Under the pieces are notes generated by a model that was given only the letters and a program-made list of their open reading frames with translations, was not told the origin of the DNA and did no database searches. This document shows positions 7,767-15,504 of a stretch of DNA of 64,000 nt, in pieces. The position numbers and the translations under genes are program-made. Source of the stretch: an uncultured Candidatus Peregrinibacteria bacterium (GTDB lineage: Bacteria > Patescibacteriota > Gracilibacteria > Peribacterales > Peribacteraceae); NCBI GenBank assembly GCA_903854335.1, contig CAINVY010000010.1:133060-197059 (forward strand), in the 5' to 3' direction. Within the stretch, counting starts at the first letter, position 1. Each line of letters starts with the position of its first letter.

Positions 7767-8630
7767 ATGCGTAGAGCCACCCTCGCCTCTCCCTTCACCC
7801 TCCTGCGCACATCGTGGAAGTACTTCTGGAAGCATCGCGCGCTCCAGACGATTCTGGTGTGGCTCTTCATCATTCCCGAAACGCTCCAGATCCTCCTGAG
7901 CAATACCGACGCCCCGTCACCCTTCCTCCTCACCGCCTCTCGCGAATGGCAGCTGGCGGAATTCCTCGGCATCCTCGCCTCCATCGCACTCAGCATCATC
8001 GTGCTGTGGGGAGGCGCCTGCGTGCTGCTCATCGGTAAGAGGATGATCCAGAACAAGGCCGGTCGTTCGCGCACGTCGTTTCGCTCCGTACGCAAAGACG
8101 CACTCCCGCTGATCGTGCCTCTCTTCCTCACTTCGCTTTTGCAATTCTGTTTCCTCTTCTACCGAAGCCTCCTCTATCTCGTCCCCGCGGGCTTCGTCCT
8201 CTTCTTCCTCGCTCTCGGCTACCGAGCACCGTTCCTCACGCCTCAGCATCTTCCCTGGATCCTCCTCGCGCTTACGCCGCTGCTCATTCCCAGCATCCTG
8301 TACTACTTCCAAACGTTCTTCTCGTCGATCGTGCTCGTGAGCGAAAACGTCAGGTACCGCAAAGCCCTTCGACGCAGCAGCGAGCTCGTCTCGGGGAAAA
8401 TCCTCCCACTGCTCTGGCGGGTGTTGGTGCTCAGCCTCTGTACCCTCATTCCCTCCTCGATCCTCTCCGCCGCTCTGCAATACTTTCTACCGTCCCTTTC
8501 GCCGATCCCGCTTATCCTCGGCGCACTCCTGCGCTCCGTGATCGTGACGTCGTTCTCCGTACTCTTCGTCCTCTCGACGGTCGCGCTCTTCGGGAGCCTG
8601 CGCAATCTGCGCGAAGTTCCGCGCAAGTAA
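7767..8630 (+). CDS. multi-pass membrane protein of unknown function
   Basis: 287-aa protein with about six hydrophobic segments: around residues 23-40, 65-88, 112-132, 135-155, 165-190 and 215-280. A cytosolic loop with FQTFFSSIVLVSENVRYRKALRRSSELV separates the last two groups. This layout resembles the YciC/DUF975-type or glycerophosphoryl-diester-phosphodiesterase membrane-domain proteins, which share a VxxxxRxxxAxxRSxxLV-like segment. The assignment is by pattern only. It follows the NIF3-like gene by 27 nt and is probably co-transcribed. Confidence 0.75.
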   Translation: MRRATLASPFTLLRTSWKYFWKHRALQTILVWLFIIPETLQILLSNTDAPSPFLLTASREWQLAEFLGILASIALSIIVLWGGACVLLIGKRMIQNKAGRSRTSFRSVRKDALPLIVPLFLTSLLQFCFLFYRSLLYLVPAGFVLFFLALGYRAPFLTPQHLPWILLALTPLLIPSILYYFQTFFSSIVLVSENVRYRKALRRSSELVSGKILPLLWRVLVLSLCTLIPSSILSAALQYFLPSLSPIPLILGALLRSVIVTSFSVLFVLSTVALFGSLRNLREVPRK

Positions 8631-8631
8631 C

Positions 8632-8853
8632 TCAGGTCAGCGTCTTCGCCGTGTAGTCGCTCAGAACGGATGCGAGTCCTTTGATCACCACCTGCGGCGG
8701 CATTTCGTGGCAGGAGTAGGTAACGCCGAACTCATCATCGCTCTTGGGCCAACCGAAGACGATGAACCCCGGCCGTCCGAGTTCCCGCAAGAACTGTTCG
8801 CACCGTTGCTGGATTTCCAGCTCGTCCATGGAGTCAGGAGATGGAGATGACAT
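8632..8853 (-). CDS. small hypothetical protein
   Basis: 73-aa protein I do not recognise. It has an acidic N-terminal helix (DELEIQQRCEQFLRELG) then FIVFGWPKSDDEFGVTYSCHEMP and a C-terminal VVIKGLASVLSDYTAK. The residue mix looks like a genuine folded soluble protein, and the gene fits exactly between the membrane protein stop and the rplT region. An in-frame ATG nine codons in (8829) is an alternative start. No function is proposed. Confidence 0.55.
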   Translation of the reverse strand: MSSPSPDSMDELEIQQRCEQFLRELGRPGFIVFGWPKSDDEFGVTYSCHEMPPQVVIKGLASVLSDYTAKTLT

Positions 8854-8923
8854 ACAGAAAGGATACCCGAATCAATCATCGACCTTCAACAAATCAACGG
8901 CTTCTTCTCCTTCGGCTTGGGAA

Positions 8924-9271
8924 TCAAATCACCCCCACTTCCTTCATCACCTGCACGAGCACCGTCGGATGAGCGATTGCCACCTCCGAGAGCGCCTTGC
9001 GATTGAGCAGGACATTCTTCTCCTTCATAGCTTTGATGAAACGAGAGTACGTGACGCCGTTCGCCCGCAACGCGGCATTGAGGCGGATGATCCAGAGACT
9101 GCGGAAATCGCGCTTCTTGATACGACGATCCTTGTACGCATTCACGCCGGCGCGGATGACGGCCTCATTCGCCTTCACGTAGGTCGAACTGCGCATGCCG
9201 CGGTACCCCTTCGCGAGTGTGCGAATTTTCTTGTGTCTGCGATGCCGAACGATACCTCGCTTGACGCGCAT
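8924..9271 (-). CDS. rplT: 50S ribosomal protein L20
   Basis: 115-aa L20, binding 23S rRNA early in large-subunit assembly. It starts MRVKRGIVRHRRHKKIRTLAKGYRG (written here in part: RHKKIRTLAKGYRG), then RDFRSLWIIRLNAALRANG and YSRFIKAMKE, all hallmark L20 segments. It follows rpmI by 3 nt in the classic infC-rpmI-rplT order, which in many bacteria is autoregulated by L20; no leader structure was demonstrated here. Confidence 0.97.
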   Translation of the reverse strand: MRVKRGIVRHRRHKKIRTLAKGYRGMRSSTYVKANEAVIRAGVNAYKDRRIKKRDFRSLWIIRLNAALRANGVTYSRFIKAMKEKNVLLNRKALSEVAIAHPTVLVQVMKEVGVI

Positions 9272-9274
9272 GAT

Positions 9275-9469
9275 TTAGAGATTGGGGAGGAGACCTCTGA
9301 TCGCTCGAACGTTCGTGGGATGAGCCATGACCGTACGCGAGAGACGCTTCTGGCGCTTGTTCTTCTGCGAGAGAAGGTGATTGCGGCTGTGACGCCTGAA
9401 CGCGTACGCACCGCTTCCGGTCTTCCGGATGCGCTTCTTGGCGCCGCTGTGGGACTTGAGCTTGGGCAT
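9275..9469 (-). CDS. rpmI: 50S ribosomal protein L35
   Basis: 64-aa L35: [20 protein letters not shown] at the N-terminus and Lys/Arg-rich throughout. The ATG at 9469 is used because it gives the universal [13 protein letters not shown] start; an in-frame ATG 17 codons earlier lacks family support. It lies between infC and rplT. Confidence 0.96.
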   Translation of the reverse strand: MPKLKSHSGAKKRIRKTGSGAYAFRRHSRNHLLSQKNKRQKRLSRTVMAHPTNVRAIRGLLPNL

Positions 9470-9529
9470 GGGGACGGGGAAGTGTAGCGCAAATTGAGGG
9501 CAATGCAAAAGAATTTTCACTCTCTCCTC

Positions 9530-10072
9530 TCACCTCTTCGGCCTCAGGATCCCAATGTACTGATTCCCCTGCCGCTTGATCTCCTGCTCCGTATCGGCCA
9601 CGTCGGCGAGACCCGTCATGAGGTGCTTGAGCTTCTCGATGGCGAATTCCTTGTTCGAAAGTTCCCTGCCGCGGAGCCGCACGGAGAACTTCACGAGATG
9701 ACGCTCCTGGAAGAATTCCCGCGCCCGATCCGAAAGCCGATCGAGATCGTGCTTGTCGGTCCGAAAGCCGAAACGCAGCATCTTCACTTCCACCTGCTTG
9801 CTGTGCGTGCGCTGACGCCGCTCCTTCTTCTGCAATTGATAGAGGTAGTGCCCGAACTCCCCGATCTTCACAACCGGCGGAACCGCCTTCGGCGACACTT
9901 CGATGAGGTCGAGCTCCTGCGCCTTCGCGCGTTCAAGAGCCGTGGCAATCGGCAAGATTTCGCTCACACCATCCGTTATGAGCAGCACTTCCGGTACGCG
10001 GATCTGCTCGTTCGTGCGCGGTCTCTTCTCCTGTTGTTTTTTTAACGGCTCGTAACGATGACGTTGTCGCAG
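9530..10072 (-). CDS. infC: translation initiation factor IF-3, non-canonical start
   Basis: IF-3 binds the 30S subunit, prevents premature 50S joining and discriminates start codons. The reading frame contains TNEQIRVPEVLLITDGVSE (N-domain), a Lys-rich linker and VKFSVRLRGRELSNKE (C-domain). The essential NEQIR segment lies upstream of the first GTG (9988), so translation must begin earlier. Between 10120 and 9989 the frame has no ATG, GTG or TTG. I place the start at CTG 10072, giving the basic N-terminus (L/M)RQRHRYEPLKKQQEKRPR, but an ACG at 10015 preceded by AGGAG is another option. A rare start codon is a known autoregulation device of infC (AUU in E. coli). It is first in infC-rpmI-rplT. 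Confidence 0.85.
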   Translation of the reverse strand: MRQRHRYEPLKKQQEKRPRTNEQIRVPEVLLITDGVSEILPIATALERAKAQELDLIEVSPKAVPPVVKIGEFGHYLYQLQKKERRQRTHSKQVEVKMLRFGFRTDKHDLDRLSDRAREFFQERHLVKFSVRLRGRELSNKEFAIEKLKHLMTGLADVADTEQEIKRQGNQYIGILRPKR

Positions 10073-10139
10073 AAAAGAGAGGGGGAACGAAAGCCCGTCT
10101 AATCTACGAGAAAAGCCATTCTGCTGTCAAGAAAGCCCT

Positions 10140-11024
10140 TCAGGAAGCGGACCCCAAGACCACGAGATGCAGCGAAAGCGTCAACCACCCGTCCGCGAGA
10201 TCACTCACCTCAGCCTTCTTCACTTCGAGGAACGGCATCGGCCAAAATCCCTGCTGCGAGAAGAGATCGGAAATCCCCTTCTTCCCAACGAGCGCCTGAC
10301 CGTCGACGAACGCGGGGTGCACGATGCTAGCGAAATCGCTCGCGAACGTGCCGGAGGAAAATCCCGCGAGGAGCCGACGATCGTAGAGATCCGCATGGCG
10401 CAAATACTCCACCAGATCCGTCGAGAAGTACTGCTGAAGCGCGATGACGCCCATCGGATTTTCCCGCTCCGTGAGCGCGAGGAGTTTTGTAATCTGATCT
10501 TTCGAGAGTGCGTCTGCAACCGTGAGGAGCCCCGAGAGATCCGTCGCATGCAGGAAATCCTCCAATCCATCCTGCGTCACTTCCATCGACACATCCAGCG
10601 TGCGCATGTTGAGCGTGGCACCCGTGAGCGTCAGATCCGCCGCCTCCGTATCTCCCACGGAGATCGAAGAGAGCGATCGCAGTTCCCCCAAACTCCGAAG
10701 TGTGTCGCCAAGCGCACTCACCGTCGCCACCGACCGCTTCACGCCGTCCGAGGGCAACACGTAGGCGCGAAGACTCTCGCGCAGCGGGCCGGACTTGCCT
10801 GCCTCCGTGGCCTTCGCCGCCTGCACCTGACTCTTCAGTACGGCGAGCCGTTCCTGGAGTGCGGGCATGCGCGATGCGATCGGGAGGGCGGTGTGCCGCA
10901 TATCACCGATGACTTTTGCGTGCGCCGCGATCAATTGCGCCGAGGACACGAGAAAGATCGCACTGAGCGCGAGGAGGCAGAGATCGATGAGCAGACGCCG
11001 GCGTGCGGAGGAGAGCATGCTCAT
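10140..11024 (-). CDS. single-pass envelope protein, possible PilO-like
   Basis: 294-aa protein with one N-terminal helix (residues 10-35) and an extracytoplasmic part that begins with a probable coiled coil (MPALQERLAVLKSQVQAAK), then alternating beta/alpha regions. Its ATG overlaps the stop of the preceding gene by 4 nt. Two consecutive single-pass proteins of about 200-300 aa with short cytoplasmic tails and coiled coils are the layout of PilN-PilO in type IV pilus assembly. That is an inference from architecture; no pilM, pilQ or pilin gene is nearby. It could equally be a CPR-specific envelope pair. Confidence 0.55.
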   Translation of the reverse strand: MSMLSSARRRLLIDLCLLALSAIFLVSSAQLIAAHAKVIGDMRHTALPIASRMPALQERLAVLKSQVQAAKATEAGKSGPLRESLRAYVLPSDGVKRSVATVSALGDTLRSLGELRSLSSISVGDTEAADLTLTGATLNMRTLDVSMEVTQDGLEDFLHATDLSGLLTVADALSKDQITKLLALTERENPMGVIALQQYFSTDLVEYLRHADLYDRRLLAGFSSGTFASDFASIVHPAFVDGQALVGKKGISDLFSQQGFWPMPFLEVKKAEVSDLADGWLTLSLHLVVLGSAS

Positions 11025-11623
11025 TTCAGAGAGAGTGAAATGGTGAAGGGTGAATGGAACGATCCCGCAGAGTCCGAGAGCCGCTGGTACGTCGGTTCCT
11101 TCACGCTGGAAACAAAGGGAAGCTTGTGCAGAAGCGCGACGAAACTGGCGAGAACTGTTTCCGAGCTGGGACCGACATTGCGCACGTCGCCCTGAAGCAC
11201 GAGCGTCTTCGAAGAAACATCGAGGTCCGCGGATGAGAGGTGGATGGCATCCGGCTTCGAGACGAGTGCGTTCGCCTCTCGCACGATTTCATCGCGCAGC
11301 GTCGTCAGGGACGGCTGACCGGATCGATCCTGCTTGAGCGCATCGTACGTGGCATCCTGGAGCGGGAGAATCGACGCGTCACGCGCCTGCTCCTGTACGG
11401 TGATATCCGAGACGAGCTTGTCGTACGATTTCCCAAGATCGCTCGCATTCATGCGCGTGCCGTTCACGTCGATCTGCGCGATGCGCGGGAGGAGAAACGT
11501 GCGCGAGAGGAAGAGCAGGACGCAAAGCACCGAAGAGAAGAGGAGCAGGAAGAATGCGATGCGACGGAGACCGTCTGACGCACAGGTCGGTTGCCGATCG
11601 AGGGGCTCGAGAGGAGTGTTCAT
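11021..11623 (-). CDS. single-pass envelope protein, possible PilN-like
   Basis: About 200 aa from the ATG at 11623 (MNTPLEPLDRQ); an earlier in-frame codon would add residues rich in His/Ser without a signal. It has a short cytoplasmic tail, a helix (IAFFLLLFSSVLCVLLFLS) and a periplasmic-type domain. The C-terminus LVLQGDVRNVG...LPFVSSVKEP...FTISLSLK has the beta-alpha-beta pattern seen at the end of PilN-like proteins. It is translationally coupled to the next gene (4-nt overlap). The function is not proven; naming follows the two-gene architecture. Confidence 0.55.
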   Translation of the reverse strand: MNTPLEPLDRQPTCASDGLRRIAFFLLLFSSVLCVLLFLSRTFLLPRIAQIDVNGTRMNASDLGKSYDKLVSDITVQEQARDASILPLQDATYDALKQDRSGQPSLTTLRDEIVREANALVSKPDAIHLSSADLDVSSKTLVLQGDVRNVGPSSETVLASFVALLHKLPFVSSVKEPTYQRLSDSAGSFHSPFTISLSLK

Positions 11624-11922
11624 GTTTTCCGTACAGTATAGCGGAAAATGAGACTTTACGGAAGGAGCTTGATGATGGGGAATTACACAAGCGAGCATTG
11701 ACGTATAGACGTAATGTATGAATAATCAGCGACCAGATAGAAACGGCCCTGCGGCCACCCTGTCTGGATCCGTTCTTTGGAAGGATCGGCAGGGATTTTT
11801 TTACCGTTTGCAGGCGGTAGCAGCGTGCGGGTGATACGCCCCCACCCCGCTACTGCCCGTGAACGATCTATGATCACCGCGGGAGTACGCACGAGTACCA
11901 ACAAATAACCAATAACGAAAAC
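11624..11922. other. intergenic region upstream of xylA
   Basis: About 300 nt between divergent genes, presumably holding both promoters. No open frame is credible. I see no strong hairpin or tandem repeat. It is less GC-rich close to xylA (11880-11922), where AT-rich words such as AACAAATAACCAATAACG precede the ATG. Confidence 0.4.
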
Positions 11923-13272
11923 ATGAAATTGCTCAACAAATGGTTCCCCACTGTGGGACAAATCCCGTTCGACCCAGCGGCAAAAAAAGGGTCACTCGTA
12001 TTCCGCCACTTCAACCCCAAGAAGGTTGTATTCGGGACAGGAAAAACACTTGCTGAGCTGTGCCCTTTTGCGGGCGTCGCTTGGCATGGCATTCGAGGAG
12101 ATGGCAAAGATCCGTTCAGCGGAACAGGTACCAGATCCACGCCGTGGGAAAAAGGCGGAGACGCCATCACCATCGGCAAACAGCGCTGCGATGCGCTGTT
12201 CGAAATGCTGCAGAAACTCGGCATCGGACACTACTCGTGGCATAACTACGATCTCGCGCCGGAAGGTGCGACGCTCGAAGAAAGCCACATCAACCTCGAT
12301 ATCATCTCCGATCACCTCGCCGAGCTTCAAGAGGCAACGGGCATCGGACTGGCATGGGGAACGTGTGACCACTTCAGCCATCCGAGGTATCGCCTCGGTG
12401 TGGCCACGGGCGTTTCGCCTGAAGTGTATGCATACGGTCTCGCCGAGGTGTACAAGATGTTGGAGATCACGAAGAAGCTCAAAGGTCGCAATTTTGTGGC
12501 CTGGGGCGGACGCGAAGGACTCCGTCAGATCATGTCCATTCTGATGCGGATGAAGTTCGTTCTCGAACGCTACGGCCAATTCGGCCGCAGCGTCTGCGAC
12601 TATGCGGACAGCATCGGCTTTGAGGGGAACATTATGTTTGAGCCGAAAAAACGGGAACCCATGAAGGTCCAATATCAGAGCGACGTCCAAACCACCCTCT
12701 GGCTGCTGTCACAAGCTGGCCTGCTGGGACGGAAAAACGTCAAACTCAACCTCGAGGAGAACCATGCCGGCCTTGCCGGCTTGGACTTCGCCTTCGAGGT
12801 GATGATGGCGATAGCCGCCGGAAAACTCGGGAGCTTGGACGCCAACGAAGGCGATAAGCTCATAGGATGGGATGTGGACGAGGGCTCACATACCGTGATC
12901 CGACTGGTTCCCGTCATGCTTCTGCTCCTCGAGTATGGGTTCGACGGAAACCTGGTGTTCGATATGAAGCTGCGTCGGGAATCCACTGATGAAAAAGACC
13001 CGTTCTGGCTCCATGTCACTGCCATGGATACCTGGGCCATCGCCACGAAGGTGGCGGCTCAGATCCGCAATGACAGGATCCTCGACCGGATCACCGAGGG
13101 CACCCTGTACGCCGGCTGGAATACCGACTTCGGCAAGCAGGTTGCCAACGGCATCAACTCGGACGACATCATCAACGCCGCACACAAGTACGGCCCGACG
13201 ATCCAGTTGCCGAGTGGATGCGAAGAATGCATAAACGGTCTCGTCAACGAGTACCTCCACCCGGCGAATTAA
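11923..13272 (+). CDS. xylA: xylose isomerase
   Basis: 449-aa metal-dependent aldose-ketose isomerase (D-xylose to D-xylulose, also D-glucose to D-fructose). The catalytic pair lies in SWHNYDLAPEG (H107, D110). The metal ligands are conserved: MFEPKKREP, LEENHAGLAG, SLDANEGD, GWDVDE and FDMKLRRESTD correspond to the E, E, H, D, D, D and D ligands of class II XylA. One segment usually reading like QYDYD is VQYQSD here, an unusual substitution. It is a single-gene unit with a terminator directly after it; no xylulokinase or sugar transporter is adjacent, so its pathway role is open. Confidence 0.96.
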   Translation: MKLLNKWFPTVGQIPFDPAAKKGSLVFRHFNPKKVVFGTGKTLAELCPFAGVAWHGIRGDGKDPFSGTGTRSTPWEKGGDAITIGKQRCDALFEMLQKLGIGHYSWHNYDLAPEGATLEESHINLDIISDHLAELQEATGIGLAWGTCDHFSHPRYRLGVATGVSPEVYAYGLAEVYKMLEITKKLKGRNFVAWGGREGLRQIMSILMRMKFVLERYGQFGRSVCDYADSIGFEGNIMFEPKKREPMKVQYQSDVQTTLWLLSQAGLLGRKNVKLNLEENHAGLAGLDFAFEVMMAIAAGKLGSLDANEGDKLIGWDVDEGSHTVIRLVPVMLLLLEYGFDGNLVFDMKLRRESTDEKDPFWLHVTAMDTWAIATKVAAQIRNDRILDRITEGTLYAGWNTDFGKQVANGINSDDIINAAHKYGPTIQLPSGCEECINGLVNEYLHPAN

Positions 13273-13299
13273 CCCCTGCCAACCCCAAACCAAAGAACT

Positions 13300-13330
13300 C
13301 CGGTCGCTGCTCCTCGCGGCGACCGGTTTT
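13300..13330 (+). terminator. intrinsic terminator after xylA
   Basis: Stem CCGGTCGC / GCGACCGG around an 11-nt loop, followed by TTTT. It lies 28 nt after the xylA stop and before prfB. Confidence 0.7.
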
Positions 13331-13393
13331 CTGCGTGAGTGACAACACAGACGAGAGAAGAGTACGATCGTCGCGTTCCCTCCCCCCTTTCCC

Positions 13394-14486
13394 GTGGAAG
13401 AGCTCCTCCAGAAATTGAATCAGCTGCGCTCTGCCGTAAACACGGGCAAGGACTCTCTTTGAGGCAAAGAAATTTCCCGATCAGATCGCGAAGTTGCAGA
13501 GCCTGACGGAAGCTCCCGATTTCTGGAACGACCAGAAGGCCGCGCAAGCCGTCTTCTCAAAATTAAAAGGATTCAAGAAATTGTGGGATCCGGTGATGGA
13601 AATTTTCTCGAGCGTGAATGATCTCCTCGAACTCACACAGCAAGCCGAGCCCTCGGACCTGCCGAGCCTCGAGAGCGAAGCCGACGCTCTGGAAAAGAAA
13701 TGGAGAGTCGTGGAGGTGCAGCTCTACCTCGGCGGGGAATTCGACATGAGCAACTGCTACCTCTCGATCACCTCGGGCGCAGGCGGCACGGAGGCGCAGG
13801 ACTGGGCGTCGATGCTCTCGCGCATGTACCTGCGCTACTGCGAGCGCAAGGGTTGGGAGACGAAGCTGCTCGAGAAGACCGACGGGGCGGAGGCCGGCGT
13901 CAAATCCGTCACGTTCCACGTGCTCGGCGAGATGGCGTACGGAAATCTCAAGTGTGAGAAAGGCACACACCGCCTCGTCCGACAGTCGCCCTTCAACGCG
14001 AAGAATCTCCGACAGACGAGCTTCGCGCTCGTCGAGGTGCTGCCGGAGATCGAGGAGTCGGCTGAGATCGTGATTCCCGATAAAGACCTGCGCATCGACA
14101 CGTACCGCAGCGGCGGCGCGGGAGGACAGAACGTGAACAAGGTGGAGACGGCCGTGCGCGTCACGCACCTCCCCACCAACATCGTCGTCGCGTGTCAGAC
14201 GGAACGCTCACAACTCCAGAACCGCACACAGGCGATGAACATGTTGCGCGCAAAGCTCCTCGAGAAGCAGCGGCGCGAAGAGCTGGAGCAGAAGACGGAG
14301 CTGCGCGGGGCCAGCGCGTCCGCGGACTTCGGTCAGCAGATCCGAAGTTACGTCCTCCATCCCTATCAGATGGTGAAGGATCTGCGCACGGACACCGAGA
14401 CGAGCGACACGACCGGCGTGCTCGACGGCGACATCCAGGAATTCATCGACGCGGAGCTGAAGAGGGAAGCGAGAGGAGAGAAATAA
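13394..14486 (+). CDS. prfB: peptide chain release factor 2, with programmed +1 frameshift
   Basis: RF2 terminates translation at UGA and UAA. The gene opens at GTG 13394 ([22 protein letters not shown]) and reaches an in-frame TGA at 13460-13462 inside CTT TGA. A +1 shift there continues as [13 protein letters not shown] and joins the long frame. The main body has [12 protein letters not shown], the GGQ motif ([13 protein letters not shown]) that triggers peptide release, and a C-terminal VKDLRTD. In total about 363 residues. The frameshift makes RF2 level control its own synthesis, as in E. coli. Its presence shows UGA is a stop codon in this genome. Confidence 0.95.
13446..13463 (+). promoter_or_regulatory. 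prfB +1 frameshift site with internal SD-like sequence
   Basis: Sequence AAGGAC TCT CTT TGA G: the slippery CTT codon is followed directly by TGA, and a Shine-Dalgarno-like AAGGAC lies 3 nt upstream of CTT, the same spacing as the E. coli prfB AGGGGG element. Low RF2 gives a slow stop and a shift; high RF2 gives termination after 22 codons. Confidence 0.88.
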
Positions 14487-14512
14487 AAAAAAAATGCCTC
14501 CTTACGGAGGCA
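14485..14512 (-). terminator. bidirectional terminator between prfB and the histone-like gene
   Basis: Stem TGCCTCC / GGAGGCA with loop TTAC. Read on the - strand it is followed by a run of ten T, a textbook intrinsic terminator for the histone-like gene. On the + strand the trailer is CTCTTTGTTT, weaker but usable for prfB. Confidence 0.8.
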
Positions 14513-14538
14513 CTCTTTGTTTCGAGAAAAAGAACTTC

Positions 14539-14709
14539 TCAAAGATCGTAAGGACGGACCGTGACGCGGCCGTTGTCCTTGGCGCGCTTGGCGGCCTCCT
14601 TGAGAGCTGCCTCGAGGTGTGCAGACGCGGCCTCCGGGAATTCACCGGCCGTCATCATGCCCTGCTTCTTGAGGTAGTCCTTGATCGCTGATGCAACAAC
14701 GTAACTCAT
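14539..14709 (-). CDS. small bacterial histone-fold protein
   Basis: 56-aa protein: alpha-1-like VVASAIKDYLKKQG, a long central helix AAALKEAAKRAKDNG region, then NGRVTVRPYDL at the very C-terminus. The (N/A)GRxTVxPxDL ending matches the L2 loop and alpha-3 start of histone folds, and the short length with truncated alpha-3 matches the known short bacterial histones (the Bdellovibrio Bd0055 type). It probably binds DNA as a dimer and may act in nucleoid organisation. The ATG at 14709 (MSYVVASAIKDYL) is chosen over an upstream start with no domain. It is monocistronic with a strong terminator, and its promoter must lie in the repeat-rich region to the right. Confidence 0.8.
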   Translation of the reverse strand: MSYVVASAIKDYLKKQGMMTAGEFPEAASAHLEAALKEAAKRAKDNGRVTVRPYDL

Positions 14710-15030
14710 AGGAATGGGGGTAAAAGAGGTAAAGCAAAAGGATTGTAGGGGTGCAAAAGGGCCTTGCAAGTGAAATTTCTCAAACAAATCGCAAATGTAC
14801 CTTCCGCGGTCTCCGTGGTCGTATTTCGTGATTTTGGCTACCAGAAGCGAAAATCGAACGATTTTCCATGCGTCGAGTTCCCATGATCTCCGCCGTCCGT
14901 CAAACCTTTCGTGGCTCTAAAACACCAAAAACCCATGGAATCGGGGAATGGGATGCTCTTCCGAAAACGAACCGTCCCGTCCGCCTCGCTGCTGGAAACA
15001 AAAAATATCGTGCGATTCTACGTAGCAAAC
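14710..15030. other. intergenic region upstream of the histone-like gene
   Basis: No coding frame is supported. There is a small inverted repeat CGAAAATCG/CGATTTTC near 14850-14866. The promoter of the histone-like gene should be here on the - strand, but I cannot assign -35/-10 boxes with confidence. Confidence 0.4.
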
Positions 15031-15143
15031 GTGATGGTTCGTGGCTCGCTTCTTCCTTCCGTTTCTTACCATGTCAGCCTGAGGTGCTTTTTGCATAGCA
15101 AAAAGCCACGAAGGCTTAGGCGCGAGCACCTCACCATGACACG
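15031..15143 (+). repeat. 113-nt nested palindromic repeat, copy A
   Basis: Begins GTGATGGTTCGTGGCTCGC and ends GCACCTCACCATGACACG. It contains nested inverted pairs: TGTCAGCC-GAGGTGC with GCACCTC-TGACA, and GCTTTTTGC with GCAAAAAGC. It is almost identical to 15505-15618 and to the reverse complement of 25608-25719. The 5' TTCGTGGC can also pair with the inner GCCACGAA, so two folds compete. Confidence 0.85.
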
Positions 15144-15208
15144 CTGTATCAAAATCTCTTTCGAAGCACCTAAGGAATTCTGCGAAGCTTGCGAAGCAGA
15201 ATGGCGGT

Positions 15209-15234
15209 GCCATGGCGTTCGCGAACGCCATGGC
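15209..15234. repeat. palindrome GCCATGGCGTTCG / CGAACGCCATGGC, copy 2
   Basis: A 26-nt perfect palindrome whose right end overlaps the 3' CCA end of tRNA-Ser. It belongs with 6488-6512 and 15452-15477. Its position means it could form a hairpin just after the tRNA on the transcript. Confidence 0.7.
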
Positions 15235-15321
15235 GGTGGGAGAGGGATTCGAACCCTCGAACCCCTTTTGAGGGTTACGCGATTTCGAGTCGCGCGCCTT
15301 CGACCACTCGGCCATCCCACC
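15231..15321 (-). tRNA. tRNA-Ser (anticodon CGA)
   Basis: 91-nt class II tRNA with CCA encoded. Acceptor stem GGTGGGA / TCCCACC, discriminator G; D-arm GGCCGAGTGGTCGAAGGC; anticodon arm GCGCGACTCGAAATCGCG region with CGA in the 7-nt loop; long variable arm CCCTCAAAAGGGG type; T-arm GAGGGTTCGAATCCCTC. It reads UCG codons. It is flanked on both sides by copies of the 113-nt repeat and by the 26-nt palindromes. Confidence 0.95.
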
Positions 15322-15410
15322 GAGGATATTGTACGTAGGAAGAGTGGCGAAGGGAATGATGGAATGGAGGAGAGGATTCCGAGGAAATATTAAGCTCTTG
15401 CCACACACGC

Positions 15411-15489
15411 GTGTCACCCTGAGGGATTTCGCGAAGCGAAATCGTCACGAAGCCACGGCGTTCGAGAACGCCGTGGCGAAGGGCGACAC
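15411..15489. repeat. 79-nt composite palindrome with copy 3 of the GCCACGGCG palindrome
   Basis: Outer arms GTGTCACCCT and AGGGCGACAC enclose a perfect hairpin GATTTCGC-GAA-GCGAAATC (15425-15443) and the 26-nt palindrome GCCACGGCGTTCG/AACGCCGTGGC (15452-15477). The gap 15322-15627 has no gene other than this and the next repeat. Confidence 0.7.
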
Positions 15490-15504
15490 GCAAATAACCG
15501 CAAT

